From the NCBI GenBank assembly GCA_015179045.1, contig WHUZ01000105.1, positions 124,001-188,000 of the forward strand: a stretch of 64,000 bases of DNA, read 5' to 3'. Made by a program: the position numbers and the translations under genes. Source of the stretch: Kalaharituber pfeilii. Its lineage: Eukaryota; Ascomycota; Pezizomycetes; Pezizales; Pezizaceae. A model generated the notes under the pieces. That model had not been told where the DNA came from. It searched no databases and saw nothing but the letters and a program-made list of their open reading frames with translations. Positions 43,580 to 53,320 of the stretch are shown here, in pieces; position 1 is the stretch's first letter, and each line of letters opens with the position of its first letter.

Positions 43580-45174
43580 CTCTAGTATCACTGTTATCCT
43601 CTCCCTCTTTCTGTCTCCTGCTCATGAAAACACCTACCGCTACAACAGAGGTATTGCAAAACAGCAAACTACTTGACAACGAAATGACTAGATAACAGGT
43701 AAGCAGGTAGCCTTTCATCTCTTTTCATGGCTAACAGGAATGAATAACAGAAATCACGGTCCAAAGTAAAGCAGGGATTTGGCAGGTAAGTGTACTTGAG
43801 TCCATTCGCTCTGTCACGCGCTACTGATTGCTAACTTCTCGTGGATGGCAGCTCGACAGCTTAACACCTCCACAGCTCGCGAGACTAGAAACTCGACAGT
43901 CTAAAAGCTCGACACCATGGCAGCATTCACGCAGCATGGCAGCGAGGTGAGTTGTGGTATTATGCTCATCGCGTCGTGGCAAGGCTAACCTCTCGCGTGT
44001 GGCAGCATACCCGCAGCATTGCAGCAAGGTGAGTTGTAGTATCATGCTCATCGCGTCGTGGCAAGGCTAACCTCTCACGCGTGGCAGCATTCACTCAGCA
44101 TGGCAGCATTCACGCAGTATGGCAGCATTTGCCAGGCATGGTAGCAAGGTGGGTTGCAGTATCATGCTCATCGCGTCGTGGCAAGGCTAACCTTTCGCAT
44201 GTGGCAGAATACATTTCACGTGGCAGCATTCGCGCAGCATGGCAGTATACACGCAGTACGGCACCATTCACGCAGTACGGCAGCATTCACGCAGCATGGC
44301 AGCATTAACGCAGCATGGTAGCAGTCACGCAGTCTGGCAGCAAGGTGAGTTGCGGTATCATGCTTATCGCGTCGTGGCAAGGCTAACCTCTCGTATCTCG
44401 CAGCGTATATCCCGCATGGCAGCATCCACTCAGCATGGCCACATTCGACGCAGGGCGGTAGCATTTGCGTCCTATGGCAGCATACGCGTAGCATGCATGA
44501 CAGCAAGTATAGAGCTTTTGATACTTGATCATGTATATAGAATGAATATACTATTTTGATTGAATACATTAGAGGTGGATGTAGACATATGAAAGGCACT
44601 GCTTCCCAACTTTATAGGATTACAATTGCATCCCGATCGTACAGCTGTGCAATTAATTGCCTCCTGACATTACAGCAATACAATGGTGTCCTGACAGTAT
44701 AGTTCTACAATTGCATCCTGACCGTACAGCTGCGCAATTGCCCCCTGACAGTACAGCAATACAATGGTGTCCTAACAGTACAGTTTTACAATTGCGTCCT
44801 GACCGTACAGCTGCGCAATTGCCTCCTGATAGAGTACAGCAATACAATGGCGTCCTGACAGTACAGTTCTACAATTGCGTCCTGACTGTACAGCTGCGCA
44901 ACTGCCTCCTGACAGTACAGCAATACAATGGCGTCCTGACAGTACAGTTGTACAATTGCGTCCTGACACTGGAACGCCAGATATGTGTCTGGAAGTAGAC
45001 AGCAAAGGTCTGCATCCAGACACCACATTTTAACTCTAGCTTCCGGGTATTGAGAGCAGTAATGTGGTACCCAGGCATAGCAGTCAGAGAGCTGCGCACC
45101 CCGGGTGGCAAGTCTGCGTCAGAGGCGCTAGTGGCGTCTGACGCACAGGACGCAAAAATTTTCCGTTCCTGATG
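43580..45174. repeat. Right inverted arm of the foldback element
   Basis: Reverse-complement order of the left arm: unique block (43580-43915), units with gcaaggtgagttg-ggtatcatgctcatcgcgtcg (43916-44500), units of cctgacagtacag...acaattgcgt (44620-44970), then the terminus. The terminal ~200 bp are also found at 20003-20260. Confidence 0.85.
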
Positions 45175-47027
45175 TAGACGACATCAATGTAACGGCATGG
45201 GACTGGGAGGGGGAGGTGGATCAAGAGAGACTGAGAGTGAAGTTGGGCGGTATAACGGGGAGAGTGGCAGAAAAATGGGGAGTACCGCTGGAGAAAACGA
45301 AACACGAAGATATAGTCTTCGGCAAGGGGAAGAGAAGAAGAAAGGAGGTGGAGAGAGTGAAATGGCTAGGAGTAATTTTCGACTCGACTCTAGACTTCGA
45401 CTTCCATTGGAAGGCGAGGATAGAGAAGGCGAGAAAGCTCACGGGAGCCATGATGGGGGTGGGCGCGGGACAGTGGGGGATGAGCCCACGGAGCTGGCGA
45501 CAGCTATACACGGGGATGATCAGAGCGGTGATGATGTGGGGGTCGGAGATAGGATGGAGGGGACAGAAAGACTGGAGAAGGGAGATGGAGAAGATTCAGT
45601 ACCAGGTACTGAAGAAAGCCACGGGCGCTGTCCACGGGGCAGCAATTCAGAAAGTCAACTGGATTGCCGGAGTGGAGAGTGCAGAGACAGCGCTAGACGC
45701 TGCGCAGGCGAGGCTGGTGGCAAGAAGTATGGGGGACCCGGAGGGCTGCGGAGACATATGGACCGCAGATTTCAGAGGGGAGGGAGATGTGGAGGAGCGG
45801 GGCAGAGACTGGAAGGATTGGAGCGTGGGATGGGCGACGCAGAAGAAGGACGGTTTCGAGTCGGTGGCAGGGAGGGTGCAGAGCACAGTTAGCTTCGTCA
45901 TGCCGGAGGGAGTGGACGAGGTGTCATGGGGAGGGAGGTGTGCCAAGGTAGAGGTCGAAGAAGTTAACAGAGAAGGTCGCAAAGGAGGGGGGGCGGAGGA
46001 GTGGGAGTCCTCGGTCTTTTGGGCGACACAGGGGGCGGGAGTGGTATACACAGACGGGAGTATGAACGAGAAAGGGAGAGTAGGAGGGGGTTTTTGGAAG
46101 TGGGATGGCGGGGGTGGAGAAGAGATGGGGACGGGGGCGACGGTGTGGGACGGGGAGATGAAGGGGATGAGAAAGGGGATAGAAAAGGCAGTACCGGCAC
46201 CGGCAAACGTGGTCATCCTAACTGATGCACAGGCAGCAATTGCGGCGGTGAAGAAGGCGGGGAGACTGGGGAAAGCACGAACCGGGGACCTGAAGAAGGT
46301 GGTGAACGAAATAGCAGAAAGGAGGAGGAAAGGGGGGGACGTCAAGTTGATGTGGGTGAAAGCACACATCGGCATCGCCGGGAATGAGGCGGCAGACGTC
46401 GAAGCCAAGAAGGCGGCGGACAGAGTATGAAGGTCGGTGGTGACAGAAGGGGGGCTGCGGCAGAAGTGGAAACGACTGCGCGCGGCGGAGAGGAAAGAAA
46501 GGGGGTATGGGGGGGGGGGGGTGATGGAGTGGAGAAGGGGAGCGGCAACGGCGTTCACGAGGTTGAGAACGGGAAAGGGGATGGGGAAGGAGTGGGAAGT
46601 AAGGATTGGGAAAGCGATGGAGGGGAGTGTATGTGGATGCGGAGAAAAGCAAACGGCGGACCACCTGGCGTTCAGGTGTGAGGAGGTGGAGTACTTGGAA
46701 GGATGGGGAAGGTGGGAGGATATTGACGACAAGAAATGGACGGTGGAGCAGGAGAATGGGGAGGTGGTGAATGCGCTGGGTGAGTTTTTTGGTTCGCTGA
46801 AGGTGTAAGGGGAGGGGGGGAATTTTTCGTTTGTTCGAAGGTGGCGGGGGAAGTAAGATGTAGCTATTTTTAAGTGCCTCGGGGAAGTGGGGCGGGGAGG
46901 GGGTGACGTTTTCGTTGGTAGAGTTGGCGGTGGAAGAGGTAGTTAGACAAGCCTGCCTCCGGGCTTTGAGGGTTTAGACCCAGGGGCCCTGTCATGGCGA
47001 ACAGCTACAAGCGGGGTCACGTGAAAG

Positions 47028-47058
<31 letters not shown>

Positions 47059-48081
47059 CATATCACTGCAAGGTCTAGGTCCCCTCTCGCTACTCGGTTC
47101 TCCCAACTCTTCCTAACCAATGTGGACGCACCGTCTACCGTGGGTTCCCCTCTTCCTATTCTCCGAAGTCTTGCTATTGCCGTTTGTGAGTCGGTGACAA
47201 TCAGCAGCTCGCCTTGTTGTTCCAACGCTTCGCTTATTGCTATCAGCTCGCCGTCGTTCACCGTGCTCCTTCGACCCAGGAAGATTGATGTGGATCCCGT
47301 CTGATGGTATATTCCTGCTCCCGTGCTTTCTTCGATCCTACTTCCGTCCGTGTACACTCCCTGCCATCCTTCGTCGATCTCCTTTTCCAGGATTCTCTCC
47401 CATTCTTCCCTGTCTAGGTCGCTTGGATGTGTAGGATGAATGTAGATCGGCAAGGGTTCGTTGTGTCGTAGGTCCCCTCTTAGATACCGGGTATCCTTAT
47501 CTTCGTGTGTTTTCTCCCCGGGGAATCTCAGTGCGCGGTGACACCCAGAAGAAGGACGGACCGAGGAGCCTGGACAACTTACGAGAAGCAGTTAGGAAAA
47601 CTGGGTCGAAGGCGACCGTGGATTGGGACAAGAGGATGGTAGAGATGGTCACGTTCGACATGGAAAATTCGGAGTCCATCGACAGATTCGGAGAATCACT
47701 ACAAGCCGAAAACAAGGGGACGGTGGGACCACGGAAGGCGAAGAGACTGACGGAGAAACAGATGGCGCCGAGGGGCGGCAGATGCGCTGGGAGAAGTCCG
47801 GCAAAGCCAGGAGGTACAGGTACACGGATTCGGAGGGATATTGTGTACATTTCCAGGTGGGGCAGGTGATAGAGTGGATCCCAAAGCAGCGCAACCTCCT
47901 GGACCATCTAAAGAGCTCGCCACGCAGGAAGGAGGCAGGGGAGCCAGTTTACCTGAACGGGGGGTGGAAGAAGACCTGCCCATGTTGCCAGAACGAACGA
48001 TCACCACCCCTTCTGCTCAGTACCTAGATCGAAGGAGGAATGGGTCAGGAGAGGGCCACACGAACGACAATTCCGTCCCCA

Positions 48082-51000
48082 ATGGGCACCAGGGAGGCAG
48101 CGGAGGACAAGTTAAGAATCGCATATCAAAACGTGGGCCGGTCGGTGATAGGGACCGACATAGCCTTGCAGGAAGCGGCAGATCGGAGAGTAGATATTTT
48201 ATTCATAGGGGAGGCGTGGAGGGCACCAGGGGGGGGGGACAACGTTCCATCCGGCATTTGCGACAGTATACACGCCGGTGAAGGCTGGGGGGATAGCGGC
48301 ATACGTGTGCAAGACAGAAGCGGGAAAAGCGAAGGTGGAGGGAGGGGAGAGACAAGTAACAGTGCGCATGAGCAACAGGAGAGTGACGGGAGTGATTGGA
48401 GCGACGGATATAGTGAGCGGGGATTGCAATAGCCACGACAGGGAATGGTCAGAGAAACAGGAGAGAAGGGGAGAGAGGCTGAAGAGTAGGATGAGGGGAA
48501 TGGGGATGAGACAACAGATGAACAGAACGATAAGAACATGGACGAGGAGGGTGGAAGGGCAAGTGCGAACAGCGCTGCTGGACTTAGTGTTTGCGAGAAG
48601 GGGAGAGTGGAGGTTAGAGGGGGTGACGTGGATAGCGGGGGCGGATCACGCGATGAGCATAGGAGCACTGGACAGCGAACGAGAACAGAGGTCGAGGACA
48701 ATAAGGGTGACAGACTGGGAGAGGTGGGAGGAGTTTGTGGAAAGGTGGGGGGATAAGCCCCTGCGGGGAGGGACAGATCCATATGACATCCTTAGGACCC
48801 TATGCGAGAGATTCACGAAGGAGGCTCGGATCTCGGATAGGACTAAGCGATGGTTCGACAAAGAAGTCAAAGAGACACGAAAGATGGTGCGATATATCCT
48901 ACGGAGGAGGAACGGATTTGACGTGGACGCCAGGACAAAGGCGAGGAGAATGCTCAGGGAGGTCATCCCAGAGAAGAAGAAGAAGCATTGGGAAGATTTC
49001 TTGGAGGAGGACAGGATAACGTCACCATGGGACGTATTCAGACTGGCTAGGGACCCTTTCCGAGAGAAGGAGTTGATGGGAATAGAGGGGTCAGACAGGG
49101 AAATAGCCAACCTATTGATAGAGAGACACTTCATAACGGAGGACACGGAGCAAGGGGAGCGAATACGGCCTAGGGGAGCAGTGATGGAGAAGGAGGAGGC
49201 GAGGAGGGCGATAGGCAGAGCCCTAACAAGGAGGAAGTCGAGATCAGCACCGGGTCCAGACGGGATACAATACGGGTTGCTGAAATTACTGAAGGGGACG
49301 AAACTGTATGAGGCAGTGAGAGAGAGAATAGTGGAGTAGACGTGGTAATGATAAGGAAGCAAGGGAAACCAAGAGAGCTACCGGCGAGCTGGAGACCAAT
49401 AACATTACTCAACACAGTGGCGAAGCTGAGTCAGAAGGTGGTCGCAGGCTTGCTACAGAGGCAGGATGCTCTCTTTTGCGAGACACAGTTGGGGGGGAGG
49501 CCGAGGAGGGGAGGGGAGGATTTGCAGAGGCAGACGCTGAAGGAGGTAGATAGGAGGTTGGCGGACGGAGAGTGGGTGGCGATAGTAGGAGATGACATTA
49601 GGTCGGCGTTCAACCATGTGAGGAGGGTAAGGGTGGTGAAGCGACTAGAAAGAGTGGATAAGAACGTGGCGGCATTTGTAGACGCCTTTTTGAGACCGAC
49701 CAGGTGTGGGATGGTGTGGGATGGAAGAAAGCGAGCGGAATTTACGATGACAGATGGCGCACCACAAGGGTCACCTTTATCCCCAGTGCTCTTCTTGGTA
49801 GGGGTAGCACCGGTGGCAGAGAAGACGGGGGCGAGGGAGTTCACGAGGTCATACGTGGATGACTTCCACAGTGTGCTATCGGATAAGAATATGAACGGGT
49901 TGAGGAGAAAGATAAGAGAGCATAGGAAGGCGCTGATGAGAGACGCGGAAGAGGAGGGCTTCAAGATTGACAAGGACAAAGAGGAGACGCTGATAGTGGG
50001 GGTCAGAGGGCCTACCTACCGGTTAGTGGGTCTGAAGGTGGATTGGGAGATGAAGTTCAATGAGCATCACACCCACCGGCTGATCCTAGGGAAGGCAGCG
50101 TGGGCCACAGCGGCACGCCTCACTCGAATGGCACCGGCAAAACGGAGACAGCTATATACAAGCATCGCACGCAACATCGCGACCTGGGGGGCGTGGGCAT
50201 GGCACGAGTATGCTCATGGGGCTCCAAGAGAGAAGAAGCTGAGGGAGTTGGAGAAATGGCAGTACACGGTGGCGAGGGGGATCACGCATGCCCCGTGGGG
50301 GACGAGGCGGGACGTGGTGGAAGGATTAGCAAACTTGGAGTCGGTGGAGACGTTTGTGAGATGGGAGGCGACGCGAGTGGAGGCGAGAGCATTGAGGTTC
50401 GAGGGGGAGCAGCTGAAAGAAGGGGACGAGGAGAAAGTGTATCTGAGAGGGTCGTTGACACACAACAGGGAATTGCCTCTGGCAGTCATACAGACGTTGC
50501 ACCGGGATGCGGAGGGGGGGAGTGGGAGAGACATATAGATGATGTTACGGATGAGGGGTGGGTTCCAGTATACACAGACGGGAGCATGAGGGAGGAGAAG
50601 GCGGGAGCGGGGATGTTTTGGGGGGGATTTCGCAGGGAAGCCTGGGAAAAGAGGATCCTGAGAGGAGACTGGGACATAGCGGCATTATGGGTTAAGGGGC
50701 ATAGGGGGATTTCCGGCAACGAGAGGGCTGACAAGGCAGCGAGAACGGGCACCGCTTTGCAGTACAAGTCGGAGATGGTGACAGAGGCCGGATTGAGACA
50801 GAGGGGGAGGAGAGAGAGAGCAGCAGAGAGGAACCGGTTGGGATTGACATACAAGCCGCTAGAGAGGTGCGGCAACGGGATAGGACGGTTGGCGGGCCTC
50901 CTGGGGGGCAAGGGGCTGAGGGCCTGGAGGTGGCATTTAGGCGAAGGGGACGGCCCAGAGTGCAGGTGGTGCGGAGAAGAGGAAGAGACGACGAGACACT

Positions 51001-51128
51001 TGCTAGTGGAGTGTAGTGTATGGAGACGGCGGTGGCCAGGAGGGGAGGAGCATATCAGGAGGCCACCACGGGGAAAGGAGGGGGAGGGGGACCCGCTGAG
51101 GGCGATGATAGACATGTTGGGGGAGTGA
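48082..51128 (+). pseudogene. A1 ORF2, degenerate
   Basis: Starts near ATG 48082 (KLRIAYQNVGRSVIGTD). The endonuclease has FIGEAW and GDCNSHDREW but lost a segment before it. RT pieces (48278-49339, 49342-50538) have SAPGPDGIQYG, SWRPITLLNTVAKLSQK, VGDDIRSAFNHV, GAPQGSPLSP and SYVDDFHSV, with a stop and small deletion at 49339. The RNase H is reduced to VYTDGSMREE joined to WEKRILRGDWDIAALWVKGH, so two catalytic acidic residues are gone. Zinc motif CRWCG...H near 50965. Frame changes near 48270, 49340 and 50100-50530. Confidence 0.88.
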
Positions 51129-51370
51129 GTCCAGAACGCGGAGAATTCCTTCTTTCATGTAGTAGAGGGGACGACAGTTCTATTTGCCTTCATTATGTAT
51201 CTAGGACATCACCATAGCCCATAGGGCGGAAAGCGATTAATAATATCAAAAATAAAAAAAATAAAAAAGTGTAGGCTGCGGGCAGAAATGGCTACGGAAG
51301 CGTATATATGACAGGCCGAGAGGGCAGCTACTCAGCGTAGGGCGCATAGCGGTAATAGATCAATGTAACA

Positions 51371-51980
51371 GAAACATGCAATAATAGTACAGATGCAATA
51401 TAATAATAGGTACTACTAGTACATGTGCATATATTAGCTTTAATAAGCTAAGTGCATGCAGGATACATGAGTGATCCAGAGATAATACTATTAAGTAATA
51501 ACATACACTTCTTTAGCACTTTCCTATATAAGTAAACAACAAATTTTAGGTCTAATAAGGAATTAGTATTTGTATTAGTTATTAGTACTTGTCAGTTTAA
51601 CTTATCAGTTTTTCAGTATAAGTAAGATTTTCTTGTATAAAAAAAAACCAACTTAGTTAGTATGTTAGTTTTGTTTATATTAAGAAACTTGTAGGTCTTA
51701 TTTAGGATGCATGATCAGGCTCATTAGAGACATGCTGAGTATAGACACTCATATTGTATAGGTTCTCAATTCTTTATATAATAAATTATTTATTTACTAC
51801 TAGCTACTACACTGTATATAGGTGCCTTTTTACTACCTCTTCATGTTGAACCCACTCTATCTTATTCCTGTAAATTGAGCCTTTTGTACTATATCTTATA
51901 CTGTAGAGAAAGGCCTATCATACCTGTGCAACTAAACTTATACTACCATTCTCGTGTCATCAAAGAGCCCTGCAATACCT
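51371..51980. other. AT-rich stretch, no gene
   Basis: AT-rich sequence right of A1. It contains decayed units of the 15354-type minisatellite (about 51905-51985). No ORF or RNA gene recognised. Confidence 0.5.
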
Positions 51981-51982
51981 GT

Positions 51983-52545
51983 CAGATAAATAATGAACCA
52001 ATCTCCACCATGGCTGAAATACTCTTCTCATACATAATACATAAGACTCGAGGCTCCAAGACTCTGCCATAGCCTAAACTCCTACTAAGCCACTATGTAG
52101 CAGTAGCATCTGAAAGCTCTAACTCTTTCTGCCTGCTCTGAGTCCTTATGCACAGCAGCTGCTTATATTCCAGTCACTGCTCATATGTTTCTGCATATTC
52201 TCTTACATATATAATTTATTTAGAATGTTCTTCTGTATTAGCTTGAAGTTTCTTCTATACTAGTTTATTTATCTGCCAAGTTTCTGGGCTCATTTGATTC
52301 TCCTATATCTAGAATATTCTTCTACCAAGATTCCTAAGCTTTCTATAAAGGAGGCTCATCCCCACATCCCTTTCTACTTCTCACGTAACAACTTATATCT
52401 ACCCTTAGGCTGTATATAACTCTGTATACATCTCTCTCTATATAATATAATACTAACTATCTCTATCTGCTATGAATCTTACTATCTCCCTAGTACCTAC
52501 TGTCTACTCTATATCGTGACCCTAACTCTAACCTATTCTTTACAT
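51983..52545 (+). mobile_element. LTR plus leader of Gypsy-A family, isolated copy
   Basis: Parallel to 53321-54020: catggctgaaatactcttct.., ttctgggctcatttgattctcc, then cgtaacaac and the leader phrase (aggctgtatataact...). About 80 percent similar by eye, with many C/T and G/A differences. Confidence 0.7.
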
Positions 52546-52739
52546 ACATTAAGTTCATATTTATATATTTTATGATATTAGAAGCAATCAGTTATACCTA
52601 TATACTGAGCTTACGTTACTGCCTCTAGTACCATAGAGGAATACCTACCATACCTATGAAATTGAACTTATTTTACTATTCTCATACTATCGAAATATGG
52701 GACCTAATATAATTGGATACCAATTGATCAAAGCTGCCC

Positions 52740-53315
52740 TGAGAACTTCTATTGGGAATGAGTTAGCGAGAGAGATTACTAAAAACTAGATCCAGAATAG
52801 GATCTCAGCAGAGTAAAGAGAGATGAAAGTTATTATTATACTCAAGCCAGGCAAGAATATCAAGATAATGAAAGCATGAAGGCTAGTATTGGAAAGATCA
52901 GGGAGAAAGTCATAGCTAACAGACTACCAAAAGAAGACTAACTCTTTCATAAGCTCCAGCTAGGAGCATATAAGAGAAGAAATATGATTCAGATAATAGT
53001 GAGTGTAGTAACAAAAGTGTAGAGGGGCCTGCATAGGAGAGGAGAGCAGTATAGGTAACAGCAAATATTAAAGAAGGCTTTAATATTAGAAAGAAGGAGA
53101 TGGTTCTGAGAAGAATTGAGAAAAGAGATAGTGAGAGTGTGAGAAAAAAATAGAAGTTACTGAAAGAGTTTATAGGAGGCAGAGAGTTCAGAGTATAGTG
53201 GGATGATGAGAAGAAAGTGAGAGGCAGGTCGAATATAGGAGTTCTACAAGAGTCACTACTATTACTGGTTATCTTTTTTATCTTTATAGGGACCACTATT
53301 AAGAAGATATAGAGA
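52740..53315 (+). pseudogene. Decayed LINE reverse transcriptase fragment
   Basis: Broken plus-strand frames give VIIILKPGKN, GKIREKVIANRL, LQLGAYKRR and GVLQESLLLLVIFFIF, which parallel the LINE-B type GVPQGSPLSPVIFLIW. Many stops. It lies between two Gypsy-A LTR copies. Confidence 0.6.
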
Positions 53316-53320
53316 AGGTG

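Larger units (their letters stand above)
34167..45174. mobile_element. Foldback-like DNA transposon with ~1.6-kb inverted arms
   Basis: Termini CATCAGGAA (34167) and TTCCTGATG (45166-45174), flanked by TA on both sides (34165-34166, 45175-45176). Excluding LINE-A A3 and its duplicated 15 bp, the element is about 3985 bp. Left arm to about 35850 and right arm from about 43580 mirror each other block by block. No transposase ORF is visible, so it is probably non-autonomous. TA target and short matching termini suggest mobilisation by a Tc1/mariner-type enzyme; this is inference. Confidence 0.88.
33948..46808 (+). pseudogene. B2 ORF2 C-terminal part, split at the RT active site
   Basis: First part 33948-34166: VGVPQGSPLSPVIFLIWLAPML and VPSYV. 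Second part from 45177, same frame, starts DDINVTAWDW, so the YVDD catalytic motif is cut exactly in two by the foldback element. Then come KRRRKEVERVKWLGV, RNase H (VYTDGSMNE, TVWDGEMKGM, LTDAQAAIAA, AHIGIAGNEAADVEAKKA), one in-frame TGA at 46428 and the CGCGEKQTADHLAFRC motif near 46640. Apart from the insertion and this stop, the frame is well preserved. Confidence 0.88.
33936..47054 (+). mobile_element. LINE-B copy B2, 5'-truncated, inside A2
   Basis: Exact 14-bp TSD aacccatatcactg at 33922-33935 and 47055-47068. The element proper is about 2.1 kb: part of the RT (33936-34166), the rest of RT, RNase H and zinc domain (45177-46808), 3' UTR, LINE-B tail (46998-47030) and poly(A). The 11-kb foldback element splits it. 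Confidence 0.94.
32383..47537 (-). mobile_element. LINE-A copy A2, 5'-truncated, inside A1 ORF1
   Basis: Poly(T) and LINE-A hairpin at 32383-32440, the ORF2 C-terminus (GLKEWRYHIGK, CRWCG...H, ILEWARGE) at 32488-32797, and RNase H pieces at 33816-33935 and 47069-47537 (VYTDGSRIEE, DGELIAI, VTDSQTAIA). The 5' end lies in the RT-RNase H linker. TSD gtgac(ac)ccaga at 32373-32382 and 47538-47549 differs by 2 nt. LINE-B copies B1 and B2 lie inside. Confidence 0.85.
29458..48027 (+). pseudogene. A1 ORF1 (gag-like), split into four parts
   Basis: Segments 29458-29800, 30645-31945, 32302-32382 and 47550-48027. The N-terminus HAIKNWKAHKDLTFIAEDRQ parallels A3 ORF1 (HHIKNWKANRDITFIQKDRQ). The second part has a long Glu/Arg coiled coil (about 30900-31290) and then a Gly/Glu-rich stretch. 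The C-terminal part GPRSLDNLREAVRKTG and YTDSEGYCVHFQVGQVIEWIPKQRN matches A3 ORF1, with a CPCC remnant of the zinc knuckle. Frame changes occur near 29640, 31520 and 47700. A nucleic-acid-binding role is assumed from the family. Confidence 0.8.
28855..51268 (+). mobile_element. LINE-A copy A1, 5'-complete, host of the nest
   Basis: The 5' end cacacctctacaacctcct matches that of the full-length copy A3. ORF1 starts at 29458, ORF2 ends at 51128, and the hairpin tail plus A-rich tract end at 51268. The exact 13-bp TSD gtgtaggctgcgg lies at 28842-28854 and 51269-51281, 22.4 kb apart. The span includes a half-LINE (29801-30630), a MITE (31946-32294) and LINE-A copy A2 (32383-47537), all in ORF1. 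Without these the element is about 6 kb. Confidence 0.92.

Noticed and set aside
44081..44480. CRISPR-like spaced repeats
   Set aside because: Units are degenerate, of uneven spacing, mirrored in the opposite arm, and the genome is eukaryotic.
45647..46732. 361-aa minus-strand Pro/Ser-rich frame
   Set aside because: Antisense of LINE-B RNase H, which has clear catalytic motifs on the plus strand.
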